Below, piece by piece: positions 47,506-56,068 of a DNA stretch of 64,000 bases. A program made the translations under genes and the position numbers. Numbering within the stretch: position 1 is the first letter of the stretch; each line of letters opens with the position of its first letter. The stretch spans positions 1,418,001 to 1,482,000 of the forward strand of contig NZ_CP125968.1 of assembly GCF_030067815.1 (NCBI RefSeq). Reading direction: 5' to 3'. This DNA comes from Sporosarcina thermotolerans (GTDB lineage: Bacteria > Bacillota > Bacilli > Bacillales_A > Planococcaceae). The notes beneath the pieces are model-generated. The model saw only the letters and a program-made list of their open reading frames with translations. It was not told the DNA's origin and searched no databases.

Positions 47506-48546
47506 ATGATACGTTTCGAAAGTGATTATTTAGAAGGTGCACATGAACAAATACTGAATCGACTACTAAAAACCAATGAAGTACAGACGCCTGGATATGG
47601 TATGGATGAATTTTGTGAAAGGGCCAGGGGTTATATTAGAAAAGCGTGTGATATGGAGAATGCAGATGTACACTTTTTAGTTGGAGGAACACAAGCAAAT
47701 ACTACGATTATTTCATCCATATTGCGCCCGCATCAAGGAGCAGTTTCTGCAATTACGGGCCATATTGCGGGACATGAATCGGGAGCAATTGAAGCTTCTG
47801 GACATAAAGTGCTTACTTTGCCGAGTGATGATGGGAAAATTACTGCGAGACAAGTAAAAGAATTATATGATGCCCATTGGAACGATGTCACTCATGAACA
47901 TATGGTACAGCCTGGTTTGGTTTACATATCTCACCCTTCCGAAAATGGGACGACATACAGTAAATCCGAATTGGAGGAATTGAGCAAAGTTTGCCGGGAA
48001 TGTGGTTTTCCTTTATTTATGGATGGAGCTCGATTAGGGTATGGCCTGGCTGCAAAAGACAACGACCTAACTTTAGCGGATATCGCAAGACTTTGTGATG
48101 TGTTCTATATCGGTGGAACGAAACTCGGAGCATTGTTTGGAGAAGCTGTTGTTATCACAAATGATGACCTTAAAAAAGACTTTCGGTATATGATCAAACA
48201 AAAAGGCGGGTTGTTAGCCAAGGGAAGATTATTAGGGATTCAGTTTGAAACCTTGTTTGAAGATGGCTTATACTTTGAAATTTCCAGGCATGCGGTGGAC
48301 TTGGCGATGATGATTCGGGAGGCGTTTGTTGAAAAAGGCTATTCATTAAGATATGATTCCAAGACAAATCAACAGTTTCCCATTTTACCGAATGATGTGT
48401 TGAGTGAATTGAGCAAGAACTATTCTTTTTCCTTTTGGGAAAAAGTTGATGATACGCAAAGTGTTGTGAGATTTTGTACGAGTTGGGCTACAAAAAAGGA
48501 ACATGTTGAAAAACTGATTGAGGATATTAAGAAGTTGGATCGTTAA
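47506..48546 (+). CDS. Threonine aldolase / beta-eliminating lyase family, copy 2 (intact)
   Basis: 346-residue PLP enzyme, complete. Same motifs as the gene at 32909: VHFLVGGTQANTTIISSILR, HPSENGTTYSKSELEELSKV, FMDGARLGYGLAAKDN and FYIGGTKLGALFGEAVVITN with the Schiff-base Lys. The C terminus ends SVVRFCTSWATKKEHVEKLI and EDIKKLDR. AGGGTGGATGGATGATAA precedes the ATG. The repeat B copy upstream is part of the duplicated block. Allele differences from copy 1 are mostly synonymous, so both have been under selection or the duplication is recent. Confidence 0.9.
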   Translation: MIRFESDYLEGAHEQILNRLLKTNEVQTPGYGMDEFCERARGYIRKACDMENADVHFLVGGTQANTTIISSILRPHQGAVSAITGHIAGHESGAIEASGHKVLTLPSDDGKITARQVKELYDAHWNDVTHEHMVQPGLVYISHPSENGTTYSKSELEELSKVCRECGFPLFMDGARLGYGLAAKDNDLTLADIARLCDVFYIGGTKLGALFGEAVVITNDDLKKDFRYMIKQKGGLLAKGRLLGIQFETLFEDGLYFEISRHAVDLAMMIREAFVEKGYSLRYDSKTNQQFPILPNDVLSELSKNYSFSFWEKVDDTQSVVRFCTSWATKKEHVEKLIEDIKKLDR

Positions 48547-48691
48547 TAGTTTTGTTGGAGATTAGTTCAGATTAGATCTGTCTAAGACTCCAACTATGAA
48601 TGGGACAAGCTTACTAACTTAGCGCACCAGTATGTTACGAAAATATCTGAGGCGAGAAACAACTAATTCTTGTCCAAAAAAGAATCAAAAG

Positions 48692-48740
48692 TACCTGGCA
48701 CCCAAATGACTTAGAGTCAACCGGGTGCCTGGTACATTTA
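48692..48740. terminator. Hairpin with repeat-A-like arms
   Basis: GTACCTGGCACCC and GGGTGCCTGGTAC are perfect 13-bp arms around ATGACTTAGAGTCAACC-like loop sequence. It ends the minus-strand Ena-like gene, the aldolase gene, or both. Confidence 0.65.
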
Positions 48741-48767
48741 AATTTCATGGTCTTCATTTAAACCTCC

Positions 48768-49640
48768 TTAACATCTACTAGAACTTAAATCTATTCTAGG
48801 GCTGCAAAACTTACCTTCTAAAGCAACGGTAACGTCTGCTTGACTTTGTATGCATTGCCCCACATGGATAAACACCTCGATCCAAGTGCACGAATCATTT
48901 TCGAGTATCATAGCCATACAATCAAAAGCAATGATGTCACATTTCACCCTTGTACCTGTAGGAGCACATATTAACAATTCCTCTGTGAACTCGAACGGCA
49001 CTAACCTCTTGCATAACTTCCCATTTCTCTTATATTCGACGCCAATGCAGCCTTTTTTGAGTATATTAATTTTTTGATAGGTAACAATTTGCCCATTTGG
49101 CATTACAACATTTTTATTCTGTCTACCGTTTGCTTGAGGAATTTCAACACATTCAATTGCATCGGGTAATAAAGGACAGATTCTGTTTCCGCCTGGATCG
49201 GACAAATAACACTCTATGCTTTCGCTTGGGTCAGGAAGACAAGTATGTTGGAATTTATTGTGAATACTCAAGGCGTATTCACCCCTACAAATGCCTCTTC
49301 CATTTGAACAACTCACTTCTACTGACCGCAAGGATTCAACAGTTTGTACCCTCGTTTTTCCTTTTCCAACTGAAAAGGCCAAGTTACCGTTAACGAATAC
49401 GGCAAGCTCATCTCCACATCCTTCATTAAAGGAAACAGAGATTGTGCCAGCACGTGGATGATTGTCACCATTAGCTACCCATAGGCTTGTTATATCAGAA
49501 GAGCATTCTAACGTGAAATTATTGCAGATTTGGTCTGTAATCGTATAGCATTCTAGGAAACTTAAGCATGTCTGAAATTCAACTTCTTTTGTGACCCAAT
49601 CATATACTTTAGGGACCTGTACGCAAAATTTATCCGTCAT
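48768..49640 (-). CDS. DUF3992 / S-Ena-type endospore appendage protein (Ena1C-like)
   Basis: 290-residue Cys-rich protein with a jelly-roll segment (about 45-130): SLWVANGDNHPRAGTISVSF, DELAVFVNGNLAFSVGKGKT, VESLRSVEVSCSNG and CRGEYALSIHNKF. This is the pattern of DUF3992 subunits of B. cereus-group endospore appendages. A second part (CVEIPQANGRQNKNVVMPNG, YQKINILKKGCIGVEYKRNG, VRFEF-like LVPFEFTEELLICAPTGTRV) repeats coat-protein-like strands. AAGGA precedes the ATG at 49640. It is divergent from two Ena-like subunit genes and longer than a pilus subunit, so a base, cap or anchor role is plausible. Family by pattern only. Confidence 0.65.
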   Translation of the reverse strand: MTDKFCVQVPKVYDWVTKEVEFQTCLSFLECYTITDQICNNFTLECSSDITSLWVANGDNHPRAGTISVSFNEGCGDELAVFVNGNLAFSVGKGKTRVQTVESLRSVEVSCSNGRGICRGEYALSIHNKFQHTCLPDPSESIECYLSDPGGNRICPLLPDAIECVEIPQANGRQNKNVVMPNGQIVTYQKINILKKGCIGVEYKRNGKLCKRLVPFEFTEELLICAPTGTRVKCDIIAFDCMAMILENDSCTWIEVFIHVGQCIQSQADVTVALEGKFCSPRIDLSSSRC

Positions 49641-49771
49641 ATTATCTATTCCTTAGCTAGAAAAGTGTAGTTCTCTTATTTTACGAACGGAGAAGCCGAA
49701 AGGTTCAAATATTAAGCTAACGACAATCAAAAAGAAAAAATACAAAAGTCCAAGCTATGAAGACAATTTCA

Positions 49772-49780
49772 CATAATATA
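49772..49780 (+). promoter_or_regulatory. SigK-type -10 element upstream of the Ena-like subunits
   Basis: CATAATATA fits CATAnnnTA, 40 bp before the start codon. No convincing mACm -35 at the right distance was found. Confidence 0.35.
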
Positions 49781-49820
49781 ACAACATAAATACAATTAAA
49801 TAAAGTTAGGAGGAAATATA

Positions 49821-50165
49821 TTGGCGCAATTAGGAAGTTGTTGTAGCGACCAGTTGGGAGTTGTAAATGACGCCGTATGTTTTACGATTCTTTTAGAAGA
49901 CACGGGTGGTGTCGCTTTACCCATTTGGGATGATGCTACTTCTTTTATTATAAATGGAACAATCATGGTAGAAAACGATGGCATAATCGGAGCTTCACCT
50001 ACTGCAAGTCTCGTTGTAAATGGAGTCGCAGTCGGAGGCTTTCTTGTCGGACCAGGTGAGGCCAGATCCATCACTATGAATGATATTGGTTCGATCGGAA
50101 TCATTGGAGCTGGAACAGGAACAGCAAGAGTCAAAGTTTCATTTTCTTTAAATTATAAGTTTTGA
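49821..50165 (+). CDS. Ena-like (DUF3992) endospore pilus subunit, copy 1
   Basis: 114 residues from TTG 49821 with AGGAGG 8 bases upstream. N-terminal connector MAQLGSCCSDQLGVVNDAVC fits the motif described for S-Ena subunits: a hydrophobic residue, one or two residues, CC, 10-12 residues, C (here L-GS-CC-11-C). The body NGTIMVENDGIIGASPTASL, VVNGVAVGGFLVGPGEARSI, TMNDIGSIGIIGAGTGTARV and KVSFSLNYKF is the single jelly-roll of DUF3992. In B. cereus-group Ena fibres these Cys crosslink neighbouring subunits into very stable pili. Nearly identical to the next gene. Confidence 0.7.
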   Translation: MAQLGSCCSDQLGVVNDAVCFTILLEDTGGVALPIWDDATSFIINGTIMVENDGIIGASPTASLVVNGVAVGGFLVGPGEARSITMNDIGSIGIIGAGTGTARVKVSFSLNYKF

Positions 50166-50289
50166 TTAATGTTTAATAGCTTGACTAATTAGGCAGTTGC
50201 GGCAACGACAGATTAATTATGGGACAAGTGATGGGTACCAGGTAACCCAAGAACATAAGTACATGATAAAAAAGTTAGGAGGAAATATT

Positions 50290-50634
50290 TTGGCGCAATT
50301 AGGAAGTTGTGGTAGTGACGATTTGGGGGTCGTAAATGATTCCGTATGTTTTAATATTGTTTTAGATGACACTGGTGGTGACCCTTTAGTCATTTGGAGT
50401 GATGTTACTTCTTATATCATAAATGGAACAATCATGGTAGAAAACAATGGTATTATTGGAGCTTCACCTACTGCAGCTCTCACTGTAAATGGAGCTCCAG
50501 TCGGCGGCTTTGTTATCGGACCAGGTGAAGCCCGATCCATCACGATGAATGATATTAATTCGATCGGAATTGTTGGAGCGGGACTAGGAACAGCAAGAGT
50601 CAAAGTTTCATTTTCGTTAAATTATAAGTTTTAA
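50290..50634 (+). CDS. Ena-like (DUF3992) endospore pilus subunit, copy 2
   Basis: 114 residues from TTG 50290, same ribosome site (AGTTAGGAGGAAAT) as copy 1; the longer in-frame reading from 50197 crosses a repeat-like spacer and is rejected. About 85 percent identical to copy 1. The connector reads MAQLGSCGSDDLGVVNDSVC, so the second Cys of the CC pair is Gly. Only one connector disulfide may form on that side, giving a structurally different subunit, comparable to Ena1A/Ena1B heterogeneity. A tandem duplication is clear from the repeated leader. Confidence 0.7.
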   Translation: MAQLGSCGSDDLGVVNDSVCFNIVLDDTGGDPLVIWSDVTSYIINGTIMVENNGIIGASPTAALTVNGAPVGGFVIGPGEARSITMNDINSIGIVGAGLGTARVKVSFSLNYKF

Positions 50635-51017
50635 TTAAAGTTACCTAGCTTTACTAATCAGGCAGTTGCAGTAGCGACAGCGTTGTTAAGGGACAATTGG
50701 TTGGGTACCAGGCATCCAAACGATTACTCCTGCCGAAATAGCAGTTTCTAAAAGCGAAGCGTTAGGAGCGGAGCATGGGGATAGGCTGCCTTAATTAGAA
50801 GCCAATCATGTCAGTATTTGGTTGGCTCCTTTTTTATTTGGTTTTCATTGAGTGTTATTCGTGGGAATAATGAGATATTTTTCATTTGCCAAAAACCACT
50901 TTGTGCTTACGCAAAAGTGGTTTTTTCATCGCTCCCAGGGGGAATTAGACTGTAGGTTTCTGTTTTCAGGTATGCTAAACTTGAAAGTTCGAAAGGCAAT
51001 GAAAAGTGTGGAATTCA
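50635..51017. other. Spacer with two terminators and a GC-rich repeat relic
   Basis: GGGTACCAGGCATCC (repeat-A-like), a relic of the GC-rich Bacillaceae-type repeat near 50725-50770 (ACTCCTGCCGAAATAGCAG), stem AGAAGCCAATC ... GGTTGGCTCC plus T6 at about 50800-50837, and AAAACCACTTTGTGC...AAGTGGTTTTTT at about 50890-50928. No gene. Confidence 0.55.
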
Positions 51018-51746
51018 TTTGGGAAGAATGGAACATAAGCAGCAACAGAGAAGATTAACTATACGAAAGAAATGGTCCAACGTAAAAAAGCCAATCCGAA
51101 TACATTAGTCATCATGCTAGTCGTGGTTATTAGCGGACTAGGTAGTGTTGAATCATTTAATTGCATCAAGTGATGTGAGTAAACTAGAAGTACCTGAACC
51201 GAGACCGACGTTTATTTACGATCAAAACGGAGAGGTCGTTAGTGAAATTTCGAATTCCAACATTGAAGGAGTTCGTCTGATCAAATTCCAAAAGAGTTGA
51301 TTGAAGCGGTCATCTCTTACCATTGGTTCGTCGGATATACACTAGACATCGTGGGTGCTGTTTGGTTAGGCTATGATAAAACGGATGCCGAACATTACTT
51401 AACATCAACTAGTAGTTTCACAGTGCCACCAATTTTCGGGCAAGTCCTATCAAGGTCGATCAGTGAATTACCTACAAAGAAATTCGAATTACCATTAATC
51501 GCGAAAAAGCAAAAAGAGCTCGAAGAACAGAAAGAGAAGTTGAAGAAGGAAGAACAGAAAAAGCAGAAGAGAAGAGGAAACAGGAAAAGAATAAAGAGAA
51601 GGAACAGAAAAAGAGAGAGAAGAAGGACAAGAAGGAAAGAGAGAAAGAACGGAAAAAGAAAGAGAAGGAAAGGGAAAAGAGGAGAAGAAAAAGAGAAAGA
51701 AAAGAAGAAACGGGAAAAAGATAAAGATAAAGATAAAGATAAATAG
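51018..51746 (+). pseudogene. Deleted second copy of the class A PBP gene
   Basis: TTG 51018 begins LGRMEHKQQQRRLTIRKKWS with frame changes near 51105 and 51275. PRPTFIYDQNGEVVSEISNS and LIEAVIS match the start of the gene at 26437; the sequence then jumps to HWFVGYTLDIVGAVWLGYDK, the C-terminal region, and ends in the Lys/Glu tail. About 1.4 kb with the catalytic domains is gone. The upstream 60 bp are duplicated as well. Confidence 0.9.
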
Positions 51747-51810
51747 AGAAGGCATAATCATGGACGACTCCCACCGATCTGTGTTGCAAAAGGGTATCTC
51801 CATATAGTGA

Positions 51811-51868
51811 ACACTACAAAAAGCGCTCCAATCATTAAAGCAAAATGATTGGAGCGCTTTTTGGAAGG
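51811..51868. terminator. Bidirectional terminator
   Basis: AAAAAGCGCTCCAATCATT and AATGATTGGAGCGCTTTTT, 19-bp perfect arms. Confidence 0.85.
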
Positions 51869-51869
51869 T

Positions 51870-53059
51870 TCACCATAATTCTTTCCATGATGCAGCGATA
51901 TTGAAATTCTGACTTCCGCTAGAGGAAAAACAAACTAATGAGAACGTACTTCCAGGTTCTAGTTGAATGTCTAAATCCGTTAAAATTTCACGAACTGAGT
52001 CCCTTGTATTAATCCCAAATGTCAACACGTTGGAACCACCCGTAACCGTTGTGCCAGAGGTATCCACTGCCATGACACTCGTATTTGTAGAAATATCGTT
52101 AAATACCGGTGCCCCTCCGAGTGTACCATTCTTCACCAAACGGCATGTCGCAGGTGCATTTCCCCCCGAGTCTGTCTGAAGTGACACATAATCAAACTGG
52201 ATCCGAATCCGATTTGTTTTACCTTGAAACGTATTTTTATTTAGTAGCGTAAATATGCTGGTTGGAGTTGTTGAGATTCCTGTTTTCGCATTTGAAAATG
52301 AATTGCGTGTCACCATGGCATTGGTATTTCCATTTCCTTCAACGAACCCCATTGCTGATGATGTTTGAAGGGTTAGATTACTCGTGTTTGCTGTGTTTTT
52401 CACTTGCGCTATGAGTGGAAGTGTTGGATTGTAGGTAGACGGAACGGTAGCGGTATTTGGATATTGAATAGTATGGACTAACGATGCTGCTCCTGAAACA
52501 GAATTGTAGACCCAAAAGGTAATGACTCCAAATCCAAGCCATTGAAAGCGAATTTCATAGACATTCCCTAAAGTTGGATTAAGCGTCATTTTGCTCGGAC
52601 CTGAACCAGTCATCGCGTCATAATTCCACGAAGACTGCGAAATCCAATTGTCGACTCCGTTTTGCCTTCTCAATACCCAAAACTTGCTCCATTATAGCCG
52701 AAGAAATAACCATCGGTACTATCTCCAATTCCAATAACTTGTGTACTGTTAGGAACGCCAGCAGTAAAGATGCCAGTAAAACGAATTGTTTTCCCCAAGC
52801 CCGGTATATGGCGGACAGCTTTAACTGTCTGAATGGTTGCCGAAGAGTTTGCAGTAGCGCCAGTTTGGAGTACACCCTTGGCATTCGATGCTGTTGCTGA
52901 ACCGCTTCCAGTTAATGTCGTATTTATCAAATCGCTGTTGATGTTATAGTTAAATTGCCATCCAGCTACTGGAAGAAGGTCAATGGTTCGCAAGTCATTG
53001 AAAGCAGACAGAGGTATATCAACTGCAACCCCTGAATTTGGATTTTGAACGATCATCAA
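51870..53059 (-). CDS. Fibre-like beta-rich surface protein (frameshifted)
   Basis: ATG at 53059 behind GGAGGCGATTTG. First frame: VDIPLSAFNDLRTIDLLPVA, GWQFNYNINSDLINTTLTGS to NGASFGY; second frame from about 52673: RRQNGVDNWISQSSWNYDAM through LDIQLEPGSTFSLVCFSSSG to AASWKELW. One more G in a G run near 52678 (GGGG) joins them as NGASFGVLRRQNGVDNWIS, about 396 residues. Thr/Ser/Asn-rich, no Cys framework, repeated short strands: this resembles phage tail-fibre or appendage-tip proteins with concanavalin-like and jelly-roll parts. Its place next to Ena-like genes suggests a surface or tip role; no named family is assigned. Confidence 0.65.
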
Positions 53060-53127
53060 ATCGCCTCCGAAGAATAAATTACTTTAGAAAGTCCGGTAGA
53101 CAAACGTCAGCATGTTTCTCTTTAACT

Positions 53128-53637
53128 TTAAGATTCCCACCACTCCACATTAATTGACAGATTAGAATTCGCTGCAGTATTCTGCAACAAAATGTAATAA
53201 GTCTGATTTGTTGTGAGGCTTGGGATGACTCGCAGTCCTTCGAGATTATACTCCGTTGCACCTCCAATTTGGTTAATCTGTTGTAATAGCACACCTCCGG
53301 ACGTTGGATCAGAAGTTTGTGCGACCCAGCGACCAGTAACTACACTCGCGTCAGAATATGCCCAATTGGTGTTGTGGGGGATCGCAGGCGTACCAGTTAT
53401 ATTAAGAGTCGCATTCTTATAGGTACTTATAATTGTGGCTACAGAAGACGTAGCTTGAACAGTATTTATATATACGGTTTTGCCTGACCCAGCGGGATTA
53501 GTTAATTGCAGTGCCAAGTATCCATTTGCATCCGTAATTGCCTGACTTCCTGTTGTTAATTCATAATAATTCCCGTTTTGAGCTGCTGTAATAGATTGAG
53601 AAGTACACTGGAAATTGGGTAGGATTATCTCAACCAT
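53128..53637 (-). CDS. Jelly-roll surface protein, partner of the fibre-like protein
   Basis: 169 residues from ATG 53637 (AAAGGAGGTGATAG upstream). All-beta, Thr/Asn-rich: YYELTTGSQAITDANGYLAL, LTNPAGSGKTVYINTVQATS, GRWVAQTSDPTSGGVLLQQI and NQTYYILLQNTAANSNLSIN ending VEWWES. The pattern (central strands plus an apolar, Trp-rich C terminus) resembles small trimeric tail or spore-appendage proteins. 68 bp upstream of the fibre-like gene on the same strand, so likely one operon. Confidence 0.6.
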   Translation of the reverse strand: MVEIILPNFQCTSQSITAAQNGNYYELTTGSQAITDANGYLALQLTNPAGSGKTVYINTVQATSSVATIISTYKNATLNITGTPAIPHNTNWAYSDASVVTGRWVAQTSDPTSGGVLLQQINQIGGATEYNLEGLRVIPSLTTNQTYYILLQNTAANSNLSINVEWWES

Positions 53638-53667
53638 AACTATCACCTCCTTTAGATGAGGATTTCG

Positions 53668-53768
53668 ACTCGCTAGTGGTTCAGCCTGCAGAATTAGTTA
53701 ATTGCAGTGCCAAGTAACCATTAGCATTCGTAACTGACTGACTTCCTGTTGTTCATTCATAATGTTAT
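53668..53768 (-). pseudogene. Fragment duplicated from the jelly-roll gene
   Basis: TTAGTTAATTGCAGTGCCAA then ACCATT...ATTCGTAACTGACTGACTTC and TGTTGTTCATTCATAAT repeat 53495-53570 with a few differences. It lies upstream of the gene, as left by an unequal exchange. Confidence 0.75.
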
Positions 53769-53943
53769 ATCACGAATTTCAGCTTTAATTCTTCCTGTTA
53801 TTTGCAAGCCATTATTTTGTTCTTACTAGTTTATTTGCCTTGTGGTATGAATATTTTGATATAGATAAAATTTTAATTTTCAGAAAATAATTCGATTGAT
53901 CGAATTCCTTCGCTTTTTGTCGCACCAAGCATAACCCAAGCTC

Positions 53944-53986
53944 TGAGAGGACAATCCCTGCATTTTAGGGAGGTCCTCTTTTTTAC
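53944..53986. terminator. Terminator in the 53.6-54.1 kb spacer
   Basis: GAGAGGAC and GTCCTC(T) arms with inner TCCCTG...AGGGA stem, T6 following. A second one (AAACCGACTCCA / TGGAGTCGGTTTTTT, 54051-54095) lies downstream. No gene was recognised between 53769 and 54142. Confidence 0.75.
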
Positions 53987-54142
53987 CAAAATTATTGTTT
54001 TATCATCCATTGGATTGTTTATTACCTGAGGTGTATAACGAAAGCTATAAAACCGACTCCAGTCATATAGGGAAAATGATTGGAGTCGGTTTTTTGAACT
54101 CAGCGTAGAAGTCTATTCATAAAGTACAGGAAAAAAAGTGAT

Positions 54143-54446
54143 TTATAAAAATGTCGCACTATCCCTGTAAATAAGTTTACTATGTACAGAATCTACTGAA
54201 ACCACCGGCCGAAGTTGGAACGTAATCCCTCTCCAATTCATGTCGCCGTTCTCTAAAAGCAAACGATTGTCACGGGTCGTCTTTGCGAAGCGTTGTAGCG
54301 CAGCAAGATGATTTAACTCGGAAATATCATGATCAATATGCTCGCAAAGCAGTTCAGATAGAAGTGCATGAGCCGTCTTTTTAATAAGTAATTCTCCAAT
54401 TGGGCGATTATCAGCACAAGGAATACACAGAATAAGCCTCTTTTTT
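54143..54446 (-). pseudogene. Open frame without a start codon
   Basis: Minus-strand reading KRLILCIPCADNRPIGELLI, KKTAHALLSELLCEHIDHDI, SELNHLAALQRFAKTTRDNR, LLLENGDMNWRGITFQLRPV and VSVDSVHSKLIYRDSATFL then stop. About 100 residues with good protein-like composition but no ATG/GTG/TTG with a ribosome site near its beginning, which is cut by the promoter of the next gene. Probably the C-terminal part of an unknown protein. Confidence 0.45.
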
Positions 54447-54450
54447 GTCC

Positions 54451-54480
54451 AACCAAATATGTGATTGAAAACATATAATA
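54451..54480 (+). promoter_or_regulatory. SigK-type promoter of the collagen/propeller gene
   Basis: AACC at 54451-54454 (mACm) and CATATAATA at 54472-54480 (CATAnnnTA) with a 17-bp spacer, 29 bp before the TTG start. Fits late mother-cell expression. Confidence 0.55.
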
Positions 54481-54509
54481 TTTTTAGAATGATAAAGGAG
54501 GTGTCAAAT

Positions 54510-55538
54510 TTGTCATGTGAAAAAAGGATAATAAGATGCTATCCTACGTTTAAAGTTTCCAGCTGTCCCTCTGGACCTCCCGGACCACCTGGACCAATAG
54601 GACCTGCTGGACCTACAGGACCTACAGGACCTTCGGGGGCTACTATTCCTACTTCTGTTAACCGAATTTATGTAGCAAACCAAGGCAGCAACGATGTCTA
54701 CGTTATTGACGGATTTACAAGTACAGTCATAGCAACTGTTCCAGTAGGGGCAGGTCCATCAGGAGTCGCAGTGAATCCTATCACGAACCGAATTTACACG
54801 GCAGACAGTGGTAGTGATAGTGTCTCTGTTATTGACGGGACTTCAAATACAGTCGTAGCTACCGTTCCAGTAGACTCAGGTCCATTTGGTGTCGCTGTGA
54901 ATCTTTTAACCAACAGAATTTACGCAACCAACAGTGTTAGTGAAACTGTCTCTGTTATTGACGGGATTACAAATACAGTCATAGCTACTATTCCGGTAAA
55001 CACAAATCCAGTTGGAGTCGCTGTGAATCCGATCACGAACCGAATTTACGTTGTAAACAGTGGTAGTAACAATGTCTCTGTTATTGACGGGATCTCAAAT
55101 ACGGTCATAAGTACGGTTGGAGTAGGATCAGATCCAATTGGTGTTGCAGTGAACCTTTCAACCAACGCAATTTACGTGGCAAACAATGCTAATAGTAATG
55201 TCTCTGTTATTGACGGGACTTCAAATACGGTCGTAACCACTGTTGCAGTAGACCCAGGTCCGCTTAATATTAGTGTGAATTCTACTACAGATAGAATTTA
55301 TGTTACAAACATACTCTCTAACACTGTCTCTGTTATTGACGGGGCTTCAAATACAGTAATAGCTACTGTACCAGTTGGTAGTCTTCCAGTTGGTGTTGCA
55401 ACAAATCCTTTGACTAACGCAATTTATGTAGCGATTGCGGGAACTAATAGTGTCTCCGTAATTAACGGAATTACTTTTTCAATCGTAGCTACAATTCCAG
55501 TTGGCACAAGTCCAAGTGGTATAGGAGTTAATCCTTAA
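54510..55538 (+). CDS. Collagen-leader YVTN beta-propeller spore-surface protein
   Basis: 342 residues from TTG 54510, 7 bases after AAAGGAGGTG. Leader SCEKRIIRCYPTFKVSSCPS, then collagen-like GPPGPPGPIGPAGPTGPTGP SG (seven Gly-X-Y triplets, split here by reading), then seven 42-residue repeats with NRIYVANQGSNDVYVIDG and TVIATVPVGAGPSGVAVNPI. Together this is a seven-bladed YVTN propeller on a collagen-like stalk. The leader is shared with the BclA-like protein at 43808. A SigK-type promoter stands upstream, so it is probably made late in the mother cell and displayed on the exosporium. Ligand unknown. Confidence 0.8.
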   Translation: MSCEKRIIRCYPTFKVSSCPSGPPGPPGPIGPAGPTGPTGPSGATIPTSVNRIYVANQGSNDVYVIDGFTSTVIATVPVGAGPSGVAVNPITNRIYTADSGSDSVSVIDGTSNTVVATVPVDSGPFGVAVNLLTNRIYATNSVSETVSVIDGITNTVIATIPVNTNPVGVAVNPITNRIYVVNSGSNNVSVIDGISNTVISTVGVGSDPIGVAVNLSTNAIYVANNANSNVSVIDGTSNTVVTTVAVDPGPLNISVNSTTDRIYVTNILSNTVSVIDGASNTVIATVPVGSLPVGVATNPLTNAIYVAIAGTNSVSVINGITFSIVATIPVGTSPSGIGVNP

Positions 55539-56068
55539 TTGTATACCTAGCATCATGCACATTAGAAAATTGTTTAACTTCTTGGAATATCTACTTTCAA
55601 TGGACATGTAGGAAATATTAGATTTAGTAAGAGGGGCTTATGAGTATTTATCTTGAGGTGGAAGAATGGACTCCGAAAAGAGAAATGATTTTAACGGAAA
55701 AGCAGTAGTGGCTTGGACCATGACACTGTCTAAAATAAAGAAGCTTCGATGAAAGAAAACTACAAAACCAGTTCAAATCATTAAGAAAAATGATTTGAAC
55801 TGTTTTTTTGCTTGGTACACACGCATGGAAGACAGTCAATTTATTTAATGCCCCAGAGCGCACAAACAATACATAGTTAATATTGCATTGTTACTTTTTG
55901 ATTGCAACTTCTTTATCTCTATAACGCCCTAATTAACAGATGTCTCTATATACCCGATAATTTGCTCAAGGGTAAACACATGTAGGTTCAGTTAAAAAAA
56001 AGCGGAAGGCTTGGTATCATTGGAGGAATGAATTTGTGAGAAGTACGTATTGAAGGGGAATAATAGTT
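55539..56068. other. Spacer with a relic and a terminator
   Basis: 55590-55700 is a decayed copy of the relic at 24583. AAAACCAGTTCAAATCATT and AATGATTTGAACTGTTTTT (55765-55808) form a 16-17-bp hairpin like that at 51811. No gene otherwise. Confidence 0.55.
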
